Assembly (NCBI GenBank): GCA_013399855.1
Contig: VXAY01004752.1
Coordinates: forward strand, 1,244,302 to 1,308,301
Direction: 5' to 3'
DNA length: 64,000 bases
DNA from: Oxyruncus cristatus
Lineage: Eukaryota; Chordata; Aves; Passeriformes; Cotingidae
Below are positions 1 to 12,004 of this stretch, piece by piece. The notes beneath the pieces were generated by a model. The model had not been told where the DNA came from. It made no database searches and saw only the letters and a list, made by a program, of their open reading frames with translations. The position numbers and the translations under genes are program-made. Numbering within the stretch: position 1 is the stretch's first letter; every line of letters begins with the position of its first letter.

Positions 1-2142
1 TGTCAGGAATCTGGCAAGGATAAATATTATTGATAATAAATGCTGAATATGCAGCCGGTAAATATTCATAGAAAACAGCATTGCCTTTCTTCCTGCTGTT
101 TTATTTATTTAATTGATTTATATCCATACTATGTCCTAAAAAATGCAGGATTTATTCTGAAGAAATCCCTACATGGTTCTTTTCTTTTTAGGAGAAGAGC
201 AAGCTCCTCAGTTTAAGGGTAAGAATCTGTTAGAGGTAGGAGACAGTAACTAGAAGAGAAGGAGTTGTTTCCCAAAGGTATGGTGGAGTGGGAGTTGAAA
301 GATAAAAAGAATTTGCTGCAGTCTTGTGAGAAACAATCACCCCTTGGGATAATCCAAACTAATAAACCCTCTCTTTTTCCACTCTTAAGAAATTTCTTCC
401 TACATTCTTCATCTACCACATTTCCTGGTGCTAATGATGTGGGCACTTCTCTCCTCAAATGTGTCATTCCCATTATGCCTGGTATTCAATGAAATCTCAT
501 TTCTCCCCTTAAGATGCAAAGGAACACAGGTATTGGGAAGCAATTCTGTATTTTGAAAGACCTGAAACTCCATTTGGAGTTTCAAAGGTAGGTACCTTTC
601 TAGCCACTGTGGTGCAGATTCCCTTTTCTCGTCTCCAGGTATGAGTTGGAAGAGCAAGGGCTCATATAAATAGAAAATGGAGAAGAAGAGTAGCCACTTC
701 ATTTAAAGATGTGCCCCACAATTGAGAATCCTGGCTGTAAGCCTAATATTCAAAGAGAAGGGAGGTGACTGGGGACGGGAGGAACGTTTATGCCGGTGGG
801 ATCTCACCTCCTGAAGATACTGCTCTTTTGAGGAGGGTCTGCTTCCCTGAAGAACTGTGGAGTTGGGGAAGGATTGCTTTCTTTGCCGTGGAAATCTGTA
901 GAGCCCAGTCTGACTCAGATGATTGGCAAGAAAACATCCTCTTAAAGATCACTTTTGTTGAACTTGATAGGAACTGTGCCACTGCCTTCAGAGGGACCTG
1001 GACCAGGCCCTGATCTGTTGAAGAAATAACAGTGACAAGGCTGTTTTCCCTCCTGGCCCCTACTTTTGGCTCTTCTGCCCAAAGTGTTTATACTTTCTCA
1101 AGCTGGGCTGGTTTGATTGCAGCAGCACAGACAGGCCCTGTATCCCTCTGACCCAGCATTGTATGGAGCTTTTTTTGCTCAGCCAGTTCCTCCAATTATT
1201 AAGGGAATAGCCTCAAAGAATCTAAGGAATCACAGATATTCTGGGGGGGGGGAAAAACCTCCTTTTGGCTGCGAGTGTGTAGAGAAGGAAAAGAATGATC
1301 TAACATCTTGATTCAACATGTCTGTTTTATCAATCATTTGCTCTGAGTGGGTAGCAAAGATATGATCTAATAGGTGCAGGATTCTTATTTCCTATGAGAA
1401 GCTGAACATACCTTTTGGATGAGATCAGAATGTTTTTATTTTGGTTTATTCACTGAGTATTTTTATCAGCTAACTTCAATGGCCATGTGGCAAAAAGCAT
1501 TTAAGTCATTATGTTTCAGACTATATAAATAGCATTACAATCTTCTGGCTCTTTTATAAGGCTTAATAGTACATATTATCTAAATCTTTCAAGGCTTTAT
1601 AGTATGTGTTGCCCAAAACTTTCAAGCGAGGTGCTGATTTTCTCCCCGTGTTGCCCAAGCCCATGCTCATATTTAGGTATAAAAGTTATTATTTTTCTTT
1701 GAGAAAATGCATTTAATAGTAGTGCAATCATCCTCAGAGTTTACTTCTCTCGAATTCAAGAAAAAGAGATAAATTAGAATGAAATCAGAAATGCCATCAT
1801 CTGCCCTGGAAATCAGCGGTGTATCCGCAGTGATAAGCGGCTGGATTGATATCCACAATCATATTTAGGCATCTCACTATGCCTGGATTTCCCTGGGAAT
1901 TCAGACACTTAATTAGGATTTGGTTTGATTATCTCTGTGCACCTGGCTCTCTGCCTGGTATGAAGTGTCAGCAGGATGAGCCCCCTCAGCTCCTATGCTC
2001 AAATCTGCCAGGATCCTTCTGTAGGCAAGGCCTTGTGCTCCCCAGTGACTCCAGTGGAGTCAGGAGAGCCTGGAGGCTGCTTCTGTGGAGCTCGTTTGGG
2101 AATCTGAGTCTAAGTTTTATTACAAATGAGGAGCTTTCCATA
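1..2142. other. Unique non-coding DNA, no gene seen
   Basis: No recognisable exon, RNA gene or young repeat. The segment is AT-moderate with AT-rich islands near 1-130 and 1420-1600. It holds a G10 run at 1243-1252 and a possible old palindromic repeat relic at 1863-1925. Open frames on both strands are short and resemble no protein I know. Confidence 0.7.
1863..1925. repeat. Possible relic of an old palindromic amniote repeat
   Basis: A TTTAGGCATCT-like arm near 1864 and an inverted CAGACACTTAATTA-like arm near 1901 resemble the 'taggcacctaa' palindromic family suspected more clearly at 33415. The arms are strongly diverged, so the assignment is weak. Confidence 0.25.
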
Positions 2143-2160
2143 TTTTTTTTTTTTTTTTTT
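2143..2160. repeat. Poly-T tract (T18)
   Basis: Uninterrupted run of 18 T. No LINE or retrocopy body is recognisable on either side, so I treat it as a simple repeat rather than a poly-A tail. Confidence 0.9.
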
Positions 2161-2950
2161 GTCTGTGGGGTGATTTCTTTGCCTTGAAGGTATCACAGAA
2201 GAGGTAATTGGAAGAGGTTAGCAAAATACAAGGTACAGCAAGCAATTGTTCTGGTAATCAACTTTAAAAGACTGGGACACTGAGTTTCCTTCAAGGCTGG
2301 TTCCTTTTTCCTCCCTGGGTTCAGAACTAATTAGTGTTCCAGTGTATGGAGTGCAAACATTTCCGCTGGGAAAGGTTTGGAATGACTGGAGTGACTTGAA
2401 TTCAAGTGCTCAAAAGGCAAAAGTGTACCGAATATATTCCAAGCAGAACCAAACAGCCCTTAATGCCAAGCCAGGCTTGCACTGACCTCGTGATGCCATG
2501 GCCTTGCAATTGGGTGTATTACAAGGTGTATAAGTAGACAAATGAGCTCCACTTGCCAAATAATCCAGCTCAAATTCATGGATTGACATATCTTTGTTGT
2601 TAGTCTTCCCTTCACCCAGCTTTGTGCCATCTCCAGTCTTGACCAGCAGCAGTGCTGCCTCTTCCTCTGAGCTCTGGGATGTGATTGAATGGCACTGCCC
2701 ACAGTAAGACCCCCGTGCCACTACCAGTGCTGTGCCTTTTGGAGCTCCCAGACTATTTTCTTTGCACTTTTGGATTTTTTTTTTTCCCACATGGAATGGT
2801 TTCTTGGCCATCTTCAAGCCATAAATTGGGTGCTCAATCACCTTTTATAAAGAACTACTTTAAAGCTGACGTTCTGTGAACTGTACCCTGGGGATTTTTT
2901 TGGATTTATTCCGTCAGCTCCACTACTTCTAACCAAACAAATTTATAGCC
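2161..2950. other. Non-coding DNA with an unassigned minus-strand open frame
   Basis: The frame 2841 to 2410 on the minus strand is open for 143 codons from an ATG. Its translation has a lysine-rich start (KKKIQKCK, produced by a T-rich tract on the plus strand at 2777-2786) and then a mixed composition that matches no family I know. There is no splice or promoter context. A chance frame is the most likely explanation; a decayed retrocopy cannot be excluded. Confidence 0.5.
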
Positions 2951-3111
2951 ACAGAATCACAGGCTGGTTTGGGTTGGAAGAGACCTTAAAGCTTATCTCG
3001 TTCCAGTGCCCTGCCATGGGCAGGAACACCTTCCACTATCCCAGGTTGCTCCAAGCCCTGTCCAACCTGGCCTTGGACACTTCCAGGGGTGGGCAGCTAT
3101 GACCTCTCTGG
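2951..3111 (-). mobile_element. CR1 LINE 3' fragment
   Basis: The left end (ACAGAATCACAGGCTGG followed by GGTTGGAAGAGACC) is the reverse complement of an avian CR1 3' tail. The following CATGGGCAGGAACACCTTCC and CCTTGGACACTTCCAG segments are the standard adjoining CR1 sequence. The element is 5'-truncated at about 3111, inside the end of ORF2, as is normal for target-primed insertions. Confidence 0.95.
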
Positions 3112-4822
3112 TTGTCAAATCATGAAACAATTTTAAGAATTTAAGACTTGTGTTCCATTTAATGAAGAGGATTGATACTCTCTGGGATGTGAGCCTTGCG
3201 CTTGAGAGGTGAGCGCATCTCCTTATAATACTCTTACTTGAAATTCATGCTGGGCTGATCCTTTTGTAGTTACTCAGAGTTCCCAAGTTTCAAGAAATGT
3301 TGGTACATTAATTATTTTCTGCATCTTCCGTGCTTTTGCCAGACTTATTATATAAAAACTCTAGAAGCTCAGAGCTTTTCAAAACTCCGAAGTGTAAATT
3401 ATCTCATATCTGGATCCAGGTAACCCTGTGGTAACTGAGGAAGCATCAGGGAACTGCCCCCATGTGGAGCTGTGATCTGTTGCTTTCTGCTCCACAACCA
3501 GAACCCAGAAAGGCTCCAGAAGAAGATGGTGCAGCCTTGAGCAGCTTCTCATGAGCAGCTTGTGCCATGGCTGGAAGACTGACAGAGTCCACATCCTAGG
3601 AGAGCCTTCTTTAAATGTCTCCAAGGCTTGGAAAACAAGGATTGCTCTAAGGTAGGAGACTAGAGATAAGAGAATTCTTTCCTGTATTTTCTTTGTACTT
3701 TGGTAGTGTTTACTAAGTCATCCTTTGTGTTATGAAAATTACAAGTTCAACTATTTTGCTTGGTTGACACTTTCTGCAGACAGTAAAAAAACAAACCGCA
3801 GCTTCGTCTCCCAACAGTTAATGCACATTTCCAGAGGAGACAACTGAGAGAAAGGTGCACTATCTTTATGAAGAAAAAAAGGAGAAGCCCACTCCACAAT
3901 TACTTTTCAAGACAAACATTTGGGCACTTTGCCAGAAAAACATAAAATGCTGTCCCTCATCTGCAATGTGCATCTCCCTCTTGCAGCTTATCCCAGTGAC
4001 TGCTTTCAGGCCTTTGAATGGAACCTAGAAAAAGTTATATTTCAAGGAATAGCCCTGGAAAGCTTTGATTGATTGCTTGTGTTCAGGATTTGTGAGATGT
4101 GCTGTAATTGCATATGTTATTACTCTTGCAATATTTTGTATTACGTTACTGCACGTTTATAGACCAAAACTTTATAGACAGATAGAAAGCAGCCTGAGAA
4201 GGAGGGCAGACATAAATCAAGGTATAAAACTGCCCTGAATAATATTTTATGTTTCACTATATTGACCTGGAATTACAGGATAAAGACATTTTCCACTGGT
4301 GCCCTGCTCTTTTCTTGCTTTCCCTGTGTGTGTGTTTCAGGCTTGTTGGAGTTCTCCATTAAATCCAGAATCTGTATCAAATGAGCTGCGGTGTGCTGCA
4401 GCACAGAAAGGTTTCAAAGCAACAATTACTCTATTATTTCAGCAGAGATTACCTGTTTGAAATGAAACCCACACTGAATCCTTTCTGACCTGGTCCTTAT
4501 TGTGATACTGATAACAAGCCACACTTTCCAGGCTTTATCTTACCTCCTACAGGGTAATCTTTTCTTGTGGAGCTTAATTCTGCTAATAGCACCCTTGACT
4601 GGTTGCCAGACAACAAACACAAGCAGGTGAAAACTGAATGGCTCCAGTCTGACCGCTGATAACTCATAGAGACTTTTTATTCTCAGAATTCCCTTCAAAA
4701 TATCCAGGTTAACCGGTGGACAATCAATCACAGTCCTTGTGTGCTTCTCCCTCCTTCAGATTGGTTATTCTTTGAAAGAAATTGTGATGATCTTTTCTAC
4801 AGTTTCAGATTCCTTCCCCCCC

Positions 4823-4846
4823 NNNNNNNNNNNNNNNNNNNNNNNN
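4823..4846. other. Assembly gap (24 N)
   Basis: A run of 24 N directly follows a C8 tract (TTCCCCCCCC). Sequencing through poly-C is a usual cause of such a gap. The true missing length is unknown. Confidence 0.99.
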
Positions 4847-5020
4847 ACAACGGAAAATCGTAATTCCAGATGGTAGAAATTACTTCAAAATTAAAGCAGT
4901 TAATCCAGGGAACGTATGCTTATCTAATTCCCCTGTTTTAAGTGGTAATGATACGATGGAAATGGGGAAAACTGATGTGCACTGAAGGTATGCAAAATAG
5001 TTTGAGATTGTAAAATGCTT

Positions 5021-5032
5021 CCCCCCCCCCCC
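5021..5032. repeat. Poly-C tract (C12)
   Basis: Twelve consecutive C, about 175 bases after the gap. It may have collapsed or be mis-sized for the same reason as the gap flank. Confidence 0.9.
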
Positions 5033-5344
5033 GCCTTTTCTGATTTACTGTCCATGAAAATGAATTATGGACTCGTGAAGAAAACAGAAGTTTTTATTTG
5101 CTGAACTCAATAGGCTGCTTTCTGGGGACTTGAACTTTGCAAAGTGCTGAAAAAAAGATTGCTGCATTCCACGGACAATTTCTCTGTTTGAAGCAAATGG
5201 GAGGGGATGACAGTGTGCTGGGCTCTGCCTTTCTGCTTCCCCAGATAAACCTCAGGCCTGCTCATTGTTCCTCTGCTCTGTGTGTGTAAAAGCAGAGCCT
5301 TAAAAACTCTGCTTAATTATGTATTTGAGCCTGGACTTATCTTT

Positions 5345-5503
5345 GGTTGTGGCTGCTCCATCCCTGGAAGTGTTCAAGGCCAGGTTGGATGGGCACTCTG
5401 ATCAAGTGAGTGGCATCCCTACCCACGGCAGGGGGTTGGAACTATAGGATCTTTAAGGTCCCTTCCAAGCCAAACCATCCCATGGTTCTAAAATTCTGTG
5501 ATT
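5345..5503 (+). mobile_element. CR1 LINE 3' fragment with GTGAGTGGCATCC variant
   Basis: GGTTGTGGCTGCTCC and CCCTGGAAGTGTTCAAGGCC encode the very end of CR1 ORF2. The element then runs through TCTTTAAGGTCCCTTCC to an ATTCTGTGATTT tail. It carries AGTGAGTGGCATCCCT where most copies in the window have TAGTGGAAGGTGTCCCT. The copy at 61039 shares this, which suggests a common subfamily. Confidence 0.95.
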
Positions 5504-6337
5504 TAACCAGTTTCTCTTATAAACAAGGAGTGCAGAAGATCCTCAGCACCTTGCAGGTCTGGACCATGTGTGAACCAAAACCATTATCACAAGGAGGACG
5601 GTGTAAATGGACCTGAAATCAGTGAACACACATTAACTCACACCAGCTGAAGGTTTGGTGGGGGCTCATTTGTTTTTTTCCAAAGTGATTTTGCTTTTAC
5701 CATCTGAGTATATGATTATAAGGCAACTAGTTAGTGCTGAGGGGGAATATGGTTGGCTTCACTGGAAAATATAAAAGTATCCACTGTTCCTTCAGGGAAA
5801 TCATTTTAATAGATAACAGCATGTTGTACAATGTTTCATCAGTGATATTTAGATCTAAATTAGGAGCAGTTGTGAGATGGGTTGCCGATTTTCTTGTGAT
5901 AAAAGGGAAATAGTTCAAGAAATATGGACCAGATGTTATCTTAATCCAATCCTCATGTACAAGAGCACACTATGAGACAGTAATAATAGTCCCTTCTACC
6001 TGTTTCTAATTTTCCTGCTCTGAAACACCCCCTGTGAAAAATAGATTAAACCAACACATCATTTATGTATCGGCACTAGCGGGTTGGAGTTTGTGTGGAA
6101 TGCGGCGTGCGTGGCACCGACCGGAGGGTGCAGCCACCAGGTCCTGATCCATGTTTGGAAATGCTCCTTTGACAGTAATGTTTAAGACAGCAGCTCTCAG
6201 TGATTTAGAAGGAGAGTAGCCAGTTTGGGTTTGAATCAGGCTTTTGGTTCAGCGTATCCCTACACAGTTTCAAATTTGTCATCAGTGTTTCTAGGCAGTG
6301 CATGTTATACAATCCTCAGCAGGCCAAGGAAAGAGGG

Positions 6338-6420
6338 GGTTGATCCTCAGCTGCTGTAAATCAACACTGATCCATTGATTTAGATGGAACTACTCTGATT
6401 TGTACCATCTCATGGTCTGG
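6338..6420. repeat. Ancient palindromic (MITE-like) repeat relic
   Basis: The left arm TGATCCTCAGCTGCTGTAAA and the right arm ATTTGTACCATCTCATGG are imperfect inverted repeats around a CCATTGATTTAGATGG centre. This resembles the 'gatcctcagctggtgtaaatcag' palindrome that I recall as widespread in turtles, crocodilians and birds. The family name is uncertain; the inverted-repeat structure is visible. Confidence 0.6.
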
Positions 6421-6439
6421 ACAAAGTGTATTAACTTCC

Positions 6440-6800
6440 CCCATGAAAATCCTTCCCAACAAAAAGCTCCATTCACGGTCCCACTGCATAAGCAGTAACT
6501 AATGTGTCTCTGTTCTCGTAATAATGTTTAATACCTGCATCATTTCCTACTTGCTGGGGCAGCCGAAACATTTCTCTTTGCATTGACGTAAGAGGCCGAG
6601 TGCTGCGCATTTGTAATATTTGGGACAGCTTTTTCCACAGCTCCCTGTCTGAGCTAAAGCATTCTGCTGGAATATTCACGTCTCCTGGCATTTGCATGCC
6701 AAGGAGGCGTTTGGGCAGCTGTCTAGCAGCTCAGGAGACAGGACTTTAATTTTCCTTTGAGGAACACAAGCAATAGGAAAGTAAGTAATTCAGCGACATC
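6440..6800. promoter_or_regulatory. Candidate conserved non-coding element
   Basis: Free of young repeats. It contains an octamer-type POU site (ATTTGCAT, 6690-6697) directly followed by GCC, a CRE-like TTGACGTAAG near 6583 and several CAGCTG/CAGCT E-box-like words around 6717-6731. Regulatory function is inferred from motif density only. Confidence 0.25.
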
Positions 6801-7278
6801 CACAACTGTGGGAACTCCTGGGGGGCAGTTTATTCACGGGAAGTAGCAATAGCTGTGAGGATACCAACAACAGTGCTAATTAGACTGCTTTATCTAGGCT
6901 GGGCACCTTCGCATTTTGGATTAGTCCAAGCTATTTAGAAAGCAGAGTAAAATCCCATGTTCCAGGTTGGATATTTTTGTATTGCTGTGAACAGAGGAAA
7001 CAAGAGCAGGCAACGAGACAATTAATCTTCAGAGCCGGCCCACACAGCTGGCTGGCTGCTTCAAGGATTCCACGAGGACACAACCAAAGTTCTCCTTTTG
7101 AAACAAACTCCTTTGGCCTTAACTTTTATTTTTAAAAAAAAAACGGATGATTCCATGGTATAGCATTGCAAATGGATTCACCCCTCTGGTGGGTTTTGGG
7201 TGTGGGGGTCTTTTGCAATATCTTTAAAGATAAATGGTCAAACCTATGCTGGAAGGAATGGCTCTGAAGGGCCAAAAG

Positions 7279-7706
7279 AATCAGAGAATCCTAGAATAAT
7301 TTGCGTTGGAAGGAACTTTAAAGATCATCCAGTCCCACCCCCTGTCATGGGCAGGGATACATTCCACTGTCCCAGGTTGCTCCAAGCCCTGTCCCACCTG
7401 GCCTTGGACACTTCCAGGGATCCAGGGGCAGCCACAGCTTCTCTGGGTAACCTGTGCCAGGGCCTCCCCACCCTCACAGGGAAGAATTCCTTCCCAATAT
7501 CCCATCTAACCCTGACCTCTGGCAGTGGGAAGCCATTCCCCCTTGTTCTGTCCCTCCATCCCTTGTCCCAAGTTCCTTCCCAGCTCTCTGGGAGCCCCTT
7601 TAGGCCCTGGAAGGAGCTCTCAGGTCTCCCCGGAGCCTTCTCTTCTCCAAACTGAACATCCCCAGCTCTCCCAACCTGTCTCCATAGGAGAGGTGCTCCA
7701 GAGACT
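7279..7706 (-). mobile_element. CR1 LINE 3' fragment
   Basis: Starts with AATCAGAGAATCCTAGAAT (reverse-complemented CR1 tail). It continues through CATGGGCAGGGATACATTCC, CCTTGGACACTTCCAGGGAT, TTCCCAATATCCCATCTAACC and CCTTCTCTTCTCC, all in the order expected for the last ~430 bases of CR1. The minus-strand frame encodes an RPWHRLPREAV-like motif, the CR1 ORF2 C-terminus. A degenerate extension to about 7738 is possible. Confidence 0.95.
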
Positions 7707-8947
7707 GTGGGCACACACTGGAGAGCTGGAATCTCATGAGTTCCCTTGAAATGTTTCTAATCTGTCTGTGCATCTATAAATACCCATAGGTGATGTATCA
7801 ACACATTAGGGAAAAAATTGTTCAGTACTTCTGTAGGAAAATATTTTTATTGTGTTTTAGGCTGTCGATCCAACAGCTGCCATTTTATTTGTATTGTATC
7901 TGTACCTCAAGGCCCTGCTTTTTTTTTGAGGGTCCAGTTTTGTTTGGTTCTGTACAAATGCTTGCAGGGAAATTGTCTTGAGTCAGACAGTGTATTAAGA
8001 TGAGACAGGTGGATCAACAGGAATTTGGATCATAAAGGAATAGCAGAAGATGTGAAAATGGAGTCCGAGTTGCCACATGCCCTGAACTGCTCACATCAGT
8101 GGCAGAGCTGTCACTTGGGATGAGAGTGCCTCAGAAATACACGTGGAAAACTTGATGGATTAATGTAGTTAATGAGAGAATAAAAAGAGAGGAAGAAAAA
8201 TGCGGAGTGGCTGAAAACAGTTACAGGGGAGAAAATCCACCTGTGGATTGGGAACACTTGAAAGGCCGGAGCAGCAGAGCTGGTTACACATATCTAATCA
8301 AAATGCAAAGTGCAGCTTAGAGCTCTCAGTGCTAAAAGACACCAGTGGTGGTGTTGGGCTAGGTAGGTTAACACTGAAAGTGTGTTACTAGTAATGACCA
8401 AAGACCTTTAGCCCCCTGTCCAAACCCCTTTTTTACTGTATGGGACGGGAAAGTAAACTCGATCATGTTGGGCTATTTAGTAAGCTATTAGTGCATTCAT
8501 CTTTTCATCATTTGACAGGTGGAAGTAGTAGTCCAGCTTTTAGTTTTAATTATAAGGGATTCCAGATGTAGAATAGGACATAAATTAAAACCAGATCTGC
8601 TCATATGTCTTTTCAAAGTAAGCCAACTTCAAGGTATCTGCTTTTCATTTCAAAATGTTATTAAAGCTATTACTAAGAAATTCATAGTCTTAGCATGCTC
8701 CAATAATTGACACCTTTAAAGTGACTAAACAGATTTAGAGTGTGCAGAAAAGTAAATTTGTCTTAGAGAATGACTCTAATCATCCATTTACATAGAATGG
8801 ACAAATCAGTGTTTGTGTTGGGAACGGCTGGGCGAGCAGCCTGTCTACATGGCTCTGGCTGCCTTCTCCTCTGCCTGACCTGGCTGCTGGTGTTAGGTTA
8901 GGTTGTTTCCATGATTATGCTGCTGTACGAGGGAAGATAAAGAATTA

Positions 8948-8990
8948 AGGGCTGATCCAAAGCCAGTGAAAGTCAACGGGAGCCTTTTGA
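8948..8990. repeat. Relic of an ancient palindromic repeat (single arm)
   Basis: GGGCTGATCCAAAGCCAGTG and AAAGTCAACGGGAGCCTTTT resemble one arm and the centre of the amniote 'ctgatccaaagcccattgaagtcaatggga' palindrome. The second arm is not recognisable. Confidence 0.5.
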
Positions 8991-9189
8991 TGAGCTTTCT
9001 GTCATGGTCTCCTCCTCTCGTGTTGAGCTATGCTACATTATGTTGGAAACAGCATTTTTTTTTTTTTTTAAAGAAAATTAAATCCAGAACCATTTTTTTC
9101 CCCCAGTGATAGTGTTCTCAAACCCCTAACTGTGCGAGGAAACCTGCAGATCCCTTTCCAAAAAAACCTTTCTTTCCCCGAGACCTATT

Positions 9190-9300
9190 TAGCCGGTGAT
9201 ACGTTACAACCATGCAAATAACGCCGTGCATCTGACTTCATAAAAACTCTGAGGTTTCCAATAATTAGAATGATAGCAGGCAAGTCTGATAAATTAGAGA
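9190..9300. promoter_or_regulatory. Candidate regulatory element with POU and homeobox motifs
   Basis: An exact octamer ATGCAAAT (9212-9219) lies 42 bases from a homeobox core TAATTA (9262-9267). Between and around them is repeat-free sequence with four CpGs (AGCCGG, ATACGTT, AACGCCGTG). The function is an inference. Confidence 0.25.
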
Positions 9301-10068
9301 AATAACTTGTTTGGTGTAAACTGAGCCTGTTTCTGAGGCAGAAATGTTAGGCTTTTATCCTCTGGAGTGTGATTGAAAGGGTGAGAAGTTAATTTGGCAG
9401 CTTCGCTTCTATGGTTTCATAATGTTTCTCCTCCCCCCTCCCCTCAGCTTCAGGGAAGGACTGTGATTTCAGTACTTTGCGCCTGCCCTCATACAAGGCA
9501 AGAGCATGACCCGAAACGAAACCCCTCTCCCCAGGGCACATCCTGAGCAGTAACAGCTTGGCTCAAGTGTTTCTTATGAACAGCCGTCCAGAGCACTTGA
9601 TCTAAATCATGCCATTTCCTTCACAGTATGGCACAGTTAACAAGTCAGTGCATCAACACAATCTGCAGATGGCAGTTCAAAAGGTGCACGTTCCCCAGCA
9701 AGATAAAGGGCAATGAGTTCCATGGGTTAGCTCATTACTTGGATTCAGGCAGGGGCTCCGTAGGGGTGTGAGGGAGGAAAAGGGGGCAGGCAAACCTTGA
9801 GAATGCATGTCTACACAAATAAAGGCAGCGTTGCAAGAAGCATGTTATTGAAGTAAAGTGCAAACAGCTTGCAGAGCATGGCTTCCTTCAGAGGTGACTT
9901 GTTTTGCCCCCGAAAAACAAGAGGAAGAGGGGAGCGAAACCGGTGGCGACACGCAGCCTTCATCTATCCGCGAGGCCCGGCAAATAGGACAACATTCCCT
10001 GAGCAAATCCCTAAAATCCACAAAGAGGCAAGAGAGGTCGTGGTTGCTCTGCATCCTCTAGGACTCAG

Positions 10069-10175
10069 GGCTCTGAGCAACCTGGTCTAGTGGAACATTC
10101 CCAACCCCGGGGGGTTGGAATTAGATGATCTTGAAGATCCCTTCTAACCCAAACCATTCCACGATTCTGTGATTC
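10069..10175 (+). mobile_element. CR1 LINE 3' tail
   Basis: GCTCTGAGCAACCTGGTCTA, GGGGGTTGGAATTAGATGAT and AACCCAAACCATTCC, followed by ACGATTCTGTGATTC, form a typical CR1 3' end. It is truncated to about 107 bases. Confidence 0.95.
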
Positions 10176-12004
10176 TCTCCTGCCTGGGAAGGAACCTGTT
10201 TTCTGGAGCATCACAGAAGGGCTTCTAGAGAGCAGTGTGCACTCCTGCACAAATTACATTAGAGCTAAACATCCAGTGAAGAATCTCTGAGACATATTAG
10301 TTCTTTAGACTTCAAAACAAGGTTAAATTGGAACCATATTGCTGGAATACTTCTTAGCTAACATTTATATTACTTCAGTTACCAAATCCAGACTAGGTCC
10401 CAGGACTCGGCAGGGGAGAACATAATATATTAGGAAGTAAGATGGGGGTGTGCACTTCTGGCCTCCTATTTTATATAAATGTACAAAAAGTTTCCTCACA
10501 CTAGCAAGGAAATGACTACAAGGCCCTAAAATGCCGATTTCCAGCGGCAAACGAGGGAAGTCCGCTGCCCCTCCTCCCCTCTCTCCCCTGACCATTCTGT
10601 GTGTGCCATGCCTTGGGGATAGTTTGGATTACTTGGAGTAAGACTGTTGCATAGAAGCTCAGGTATCAGAGCAGATAATTATACACATATAGCGAGATAC
10701 AGCAAAGGTCTGAGTGAATTGTCAGAGGATGAGATACATCTCGGGAGACCAAACAAGCCTCCCCTATACTGATCTTTGTAAATGAATCTCTTTGGGAACT
10801 ATCAAGATGGTGCTTTACCACGATTTTCACTGCTGGGTTAAAAATGAACTCTTCCAAGCTGTTTGTTTTCCAGGTTGTATCAAAAGCTGGCGAGTGAAGG
10901 GGGTTTTTTTCCCTTTCTGCGACTACGTTGGTTTGAATGCCCTGAAAGGCGCTAAAATATGTGCTGAGCTGGGAGCTCCTGCAGCAGGGAAGTTCAAGGC
11001 AGGTTAGGCAAGAGAGGAACAGCAGCCCCCCTCCCCTGCCCATAACTCCAAATCTACAAAGGCTGACTTTCCGGTGAACTCCCTGCTCTACATCCCAACT
11101 CTTGTGGAGAAACAGTGCTAAAACTGGGCAGGGCAAACCCTGAGTGGCTGCTAAGCAGAGGTGTGTTGGACTAAGTTCATTCCATGTGTAATTTGATTGA
11201 TTTAGTAGGGTTATGCCAGCGAGAAATTTGGCTTCAGGCTTTTGGGTGGTGTGTCATGTTTCTTTATGTAACTTATCGAACAGGTGCTTAGCAACAGCAT
11301 CTTCCACTGGCTTATCCAGAAATCTTCGCTTCTTTCTTTCATTATCCCTTCTTTAATACCCTTCCAAGCTGTGCTGAGTTAAAAACTGAGCCAAGACTTC
11401 AGGCTGTGCCCCACTGGGACACGCAGGGATGTTTCACCAGGCCCTGTATCCATTTCTTTCTTACAACAGTGCCTTGTAATTGCTGTTTTTCTCCATTCAG
11501 TGAGATAAGCGAAGGATAAGGAGCTGTGAGTCTCGGAGATTTTTCTGGATTTGGTGAGTTCAACCTTAAGCTAAAGCAGCTGAAGAGGACTGGGTGGGAA
11601 GGAGCTGAACTTCCTTTCCTTAGGAATGTTCCAGCTTCTGCTGAGACCGGTGGAAAACAAGTGACCTTTGGTATTTCAACAAGGTGCTCTGCTTGCACAC
11701 TGTATGTACCAGGGTTGTAAGAAATCCAGTATTTTCTACCCCTTTTCCAGTCTCTCTTGGGAAGACATGAAGAAGGAGAGATGAGCAACCCTCGTGCTAA
11801 GCCTTTCCTGTGTATGAGCACAAAGCCACGCGCCCTCTGTGCTCTGTGTGGTTTCAGTGGTGTGGAGCACAGCTGGTGTAGGTGGTTCATTCTGAACCTC
11901 ATTCCTGACATCTGTGGCATCCACAACCTGCCTGATCTCCTGTCTGTGGCTGTACCTGTCACAGGCACTGCTTGCAGAGAAAGTGCTGTTTGCTTTCTTA
12001 TGTT

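Larger units (their letters stand above)
3112..5344. other. Unique non-coding DNA, no gene seen
   Basis: Contains the assembly gap (4823-4846) and a C12 run (5021-5032). No exon, RNA gene or repeat body is recognised. The 81- and 63-codon minus-strand frames here look like chance. Confidence 0.7.
5504..7278. other. Unique non-coding DNA with an old palindromic relic and a candidate regulatory block
   Basis: No gene seen. A small CpG pocket lies at 6068-6125 in otherwise CpG-poor DNA. A palindromic repeat relic (6338-6420) and a motif-rich stretch (6440-6800) are listed separately. Confidence 0.65.
7707..10068. other. Unique non-coding DNA, no gene seen
   Basis: Contains a palindromic relic at 8948-8990, a T15 run at 9055-9069, an octamer plus TAATTA pair at 9212-9267 and a CpG pocket at about 9912-9982. 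No coding potential is recognised. Confidence 0.65.

Noticed and set aside
7200..7749. Overlapping plus and minus frames of 74 to 151 codons
   Set aside because: All fall on the CR1 at 7279-7706. Only the minus-strand frame has a real origin, as the decayed ORF2 end.
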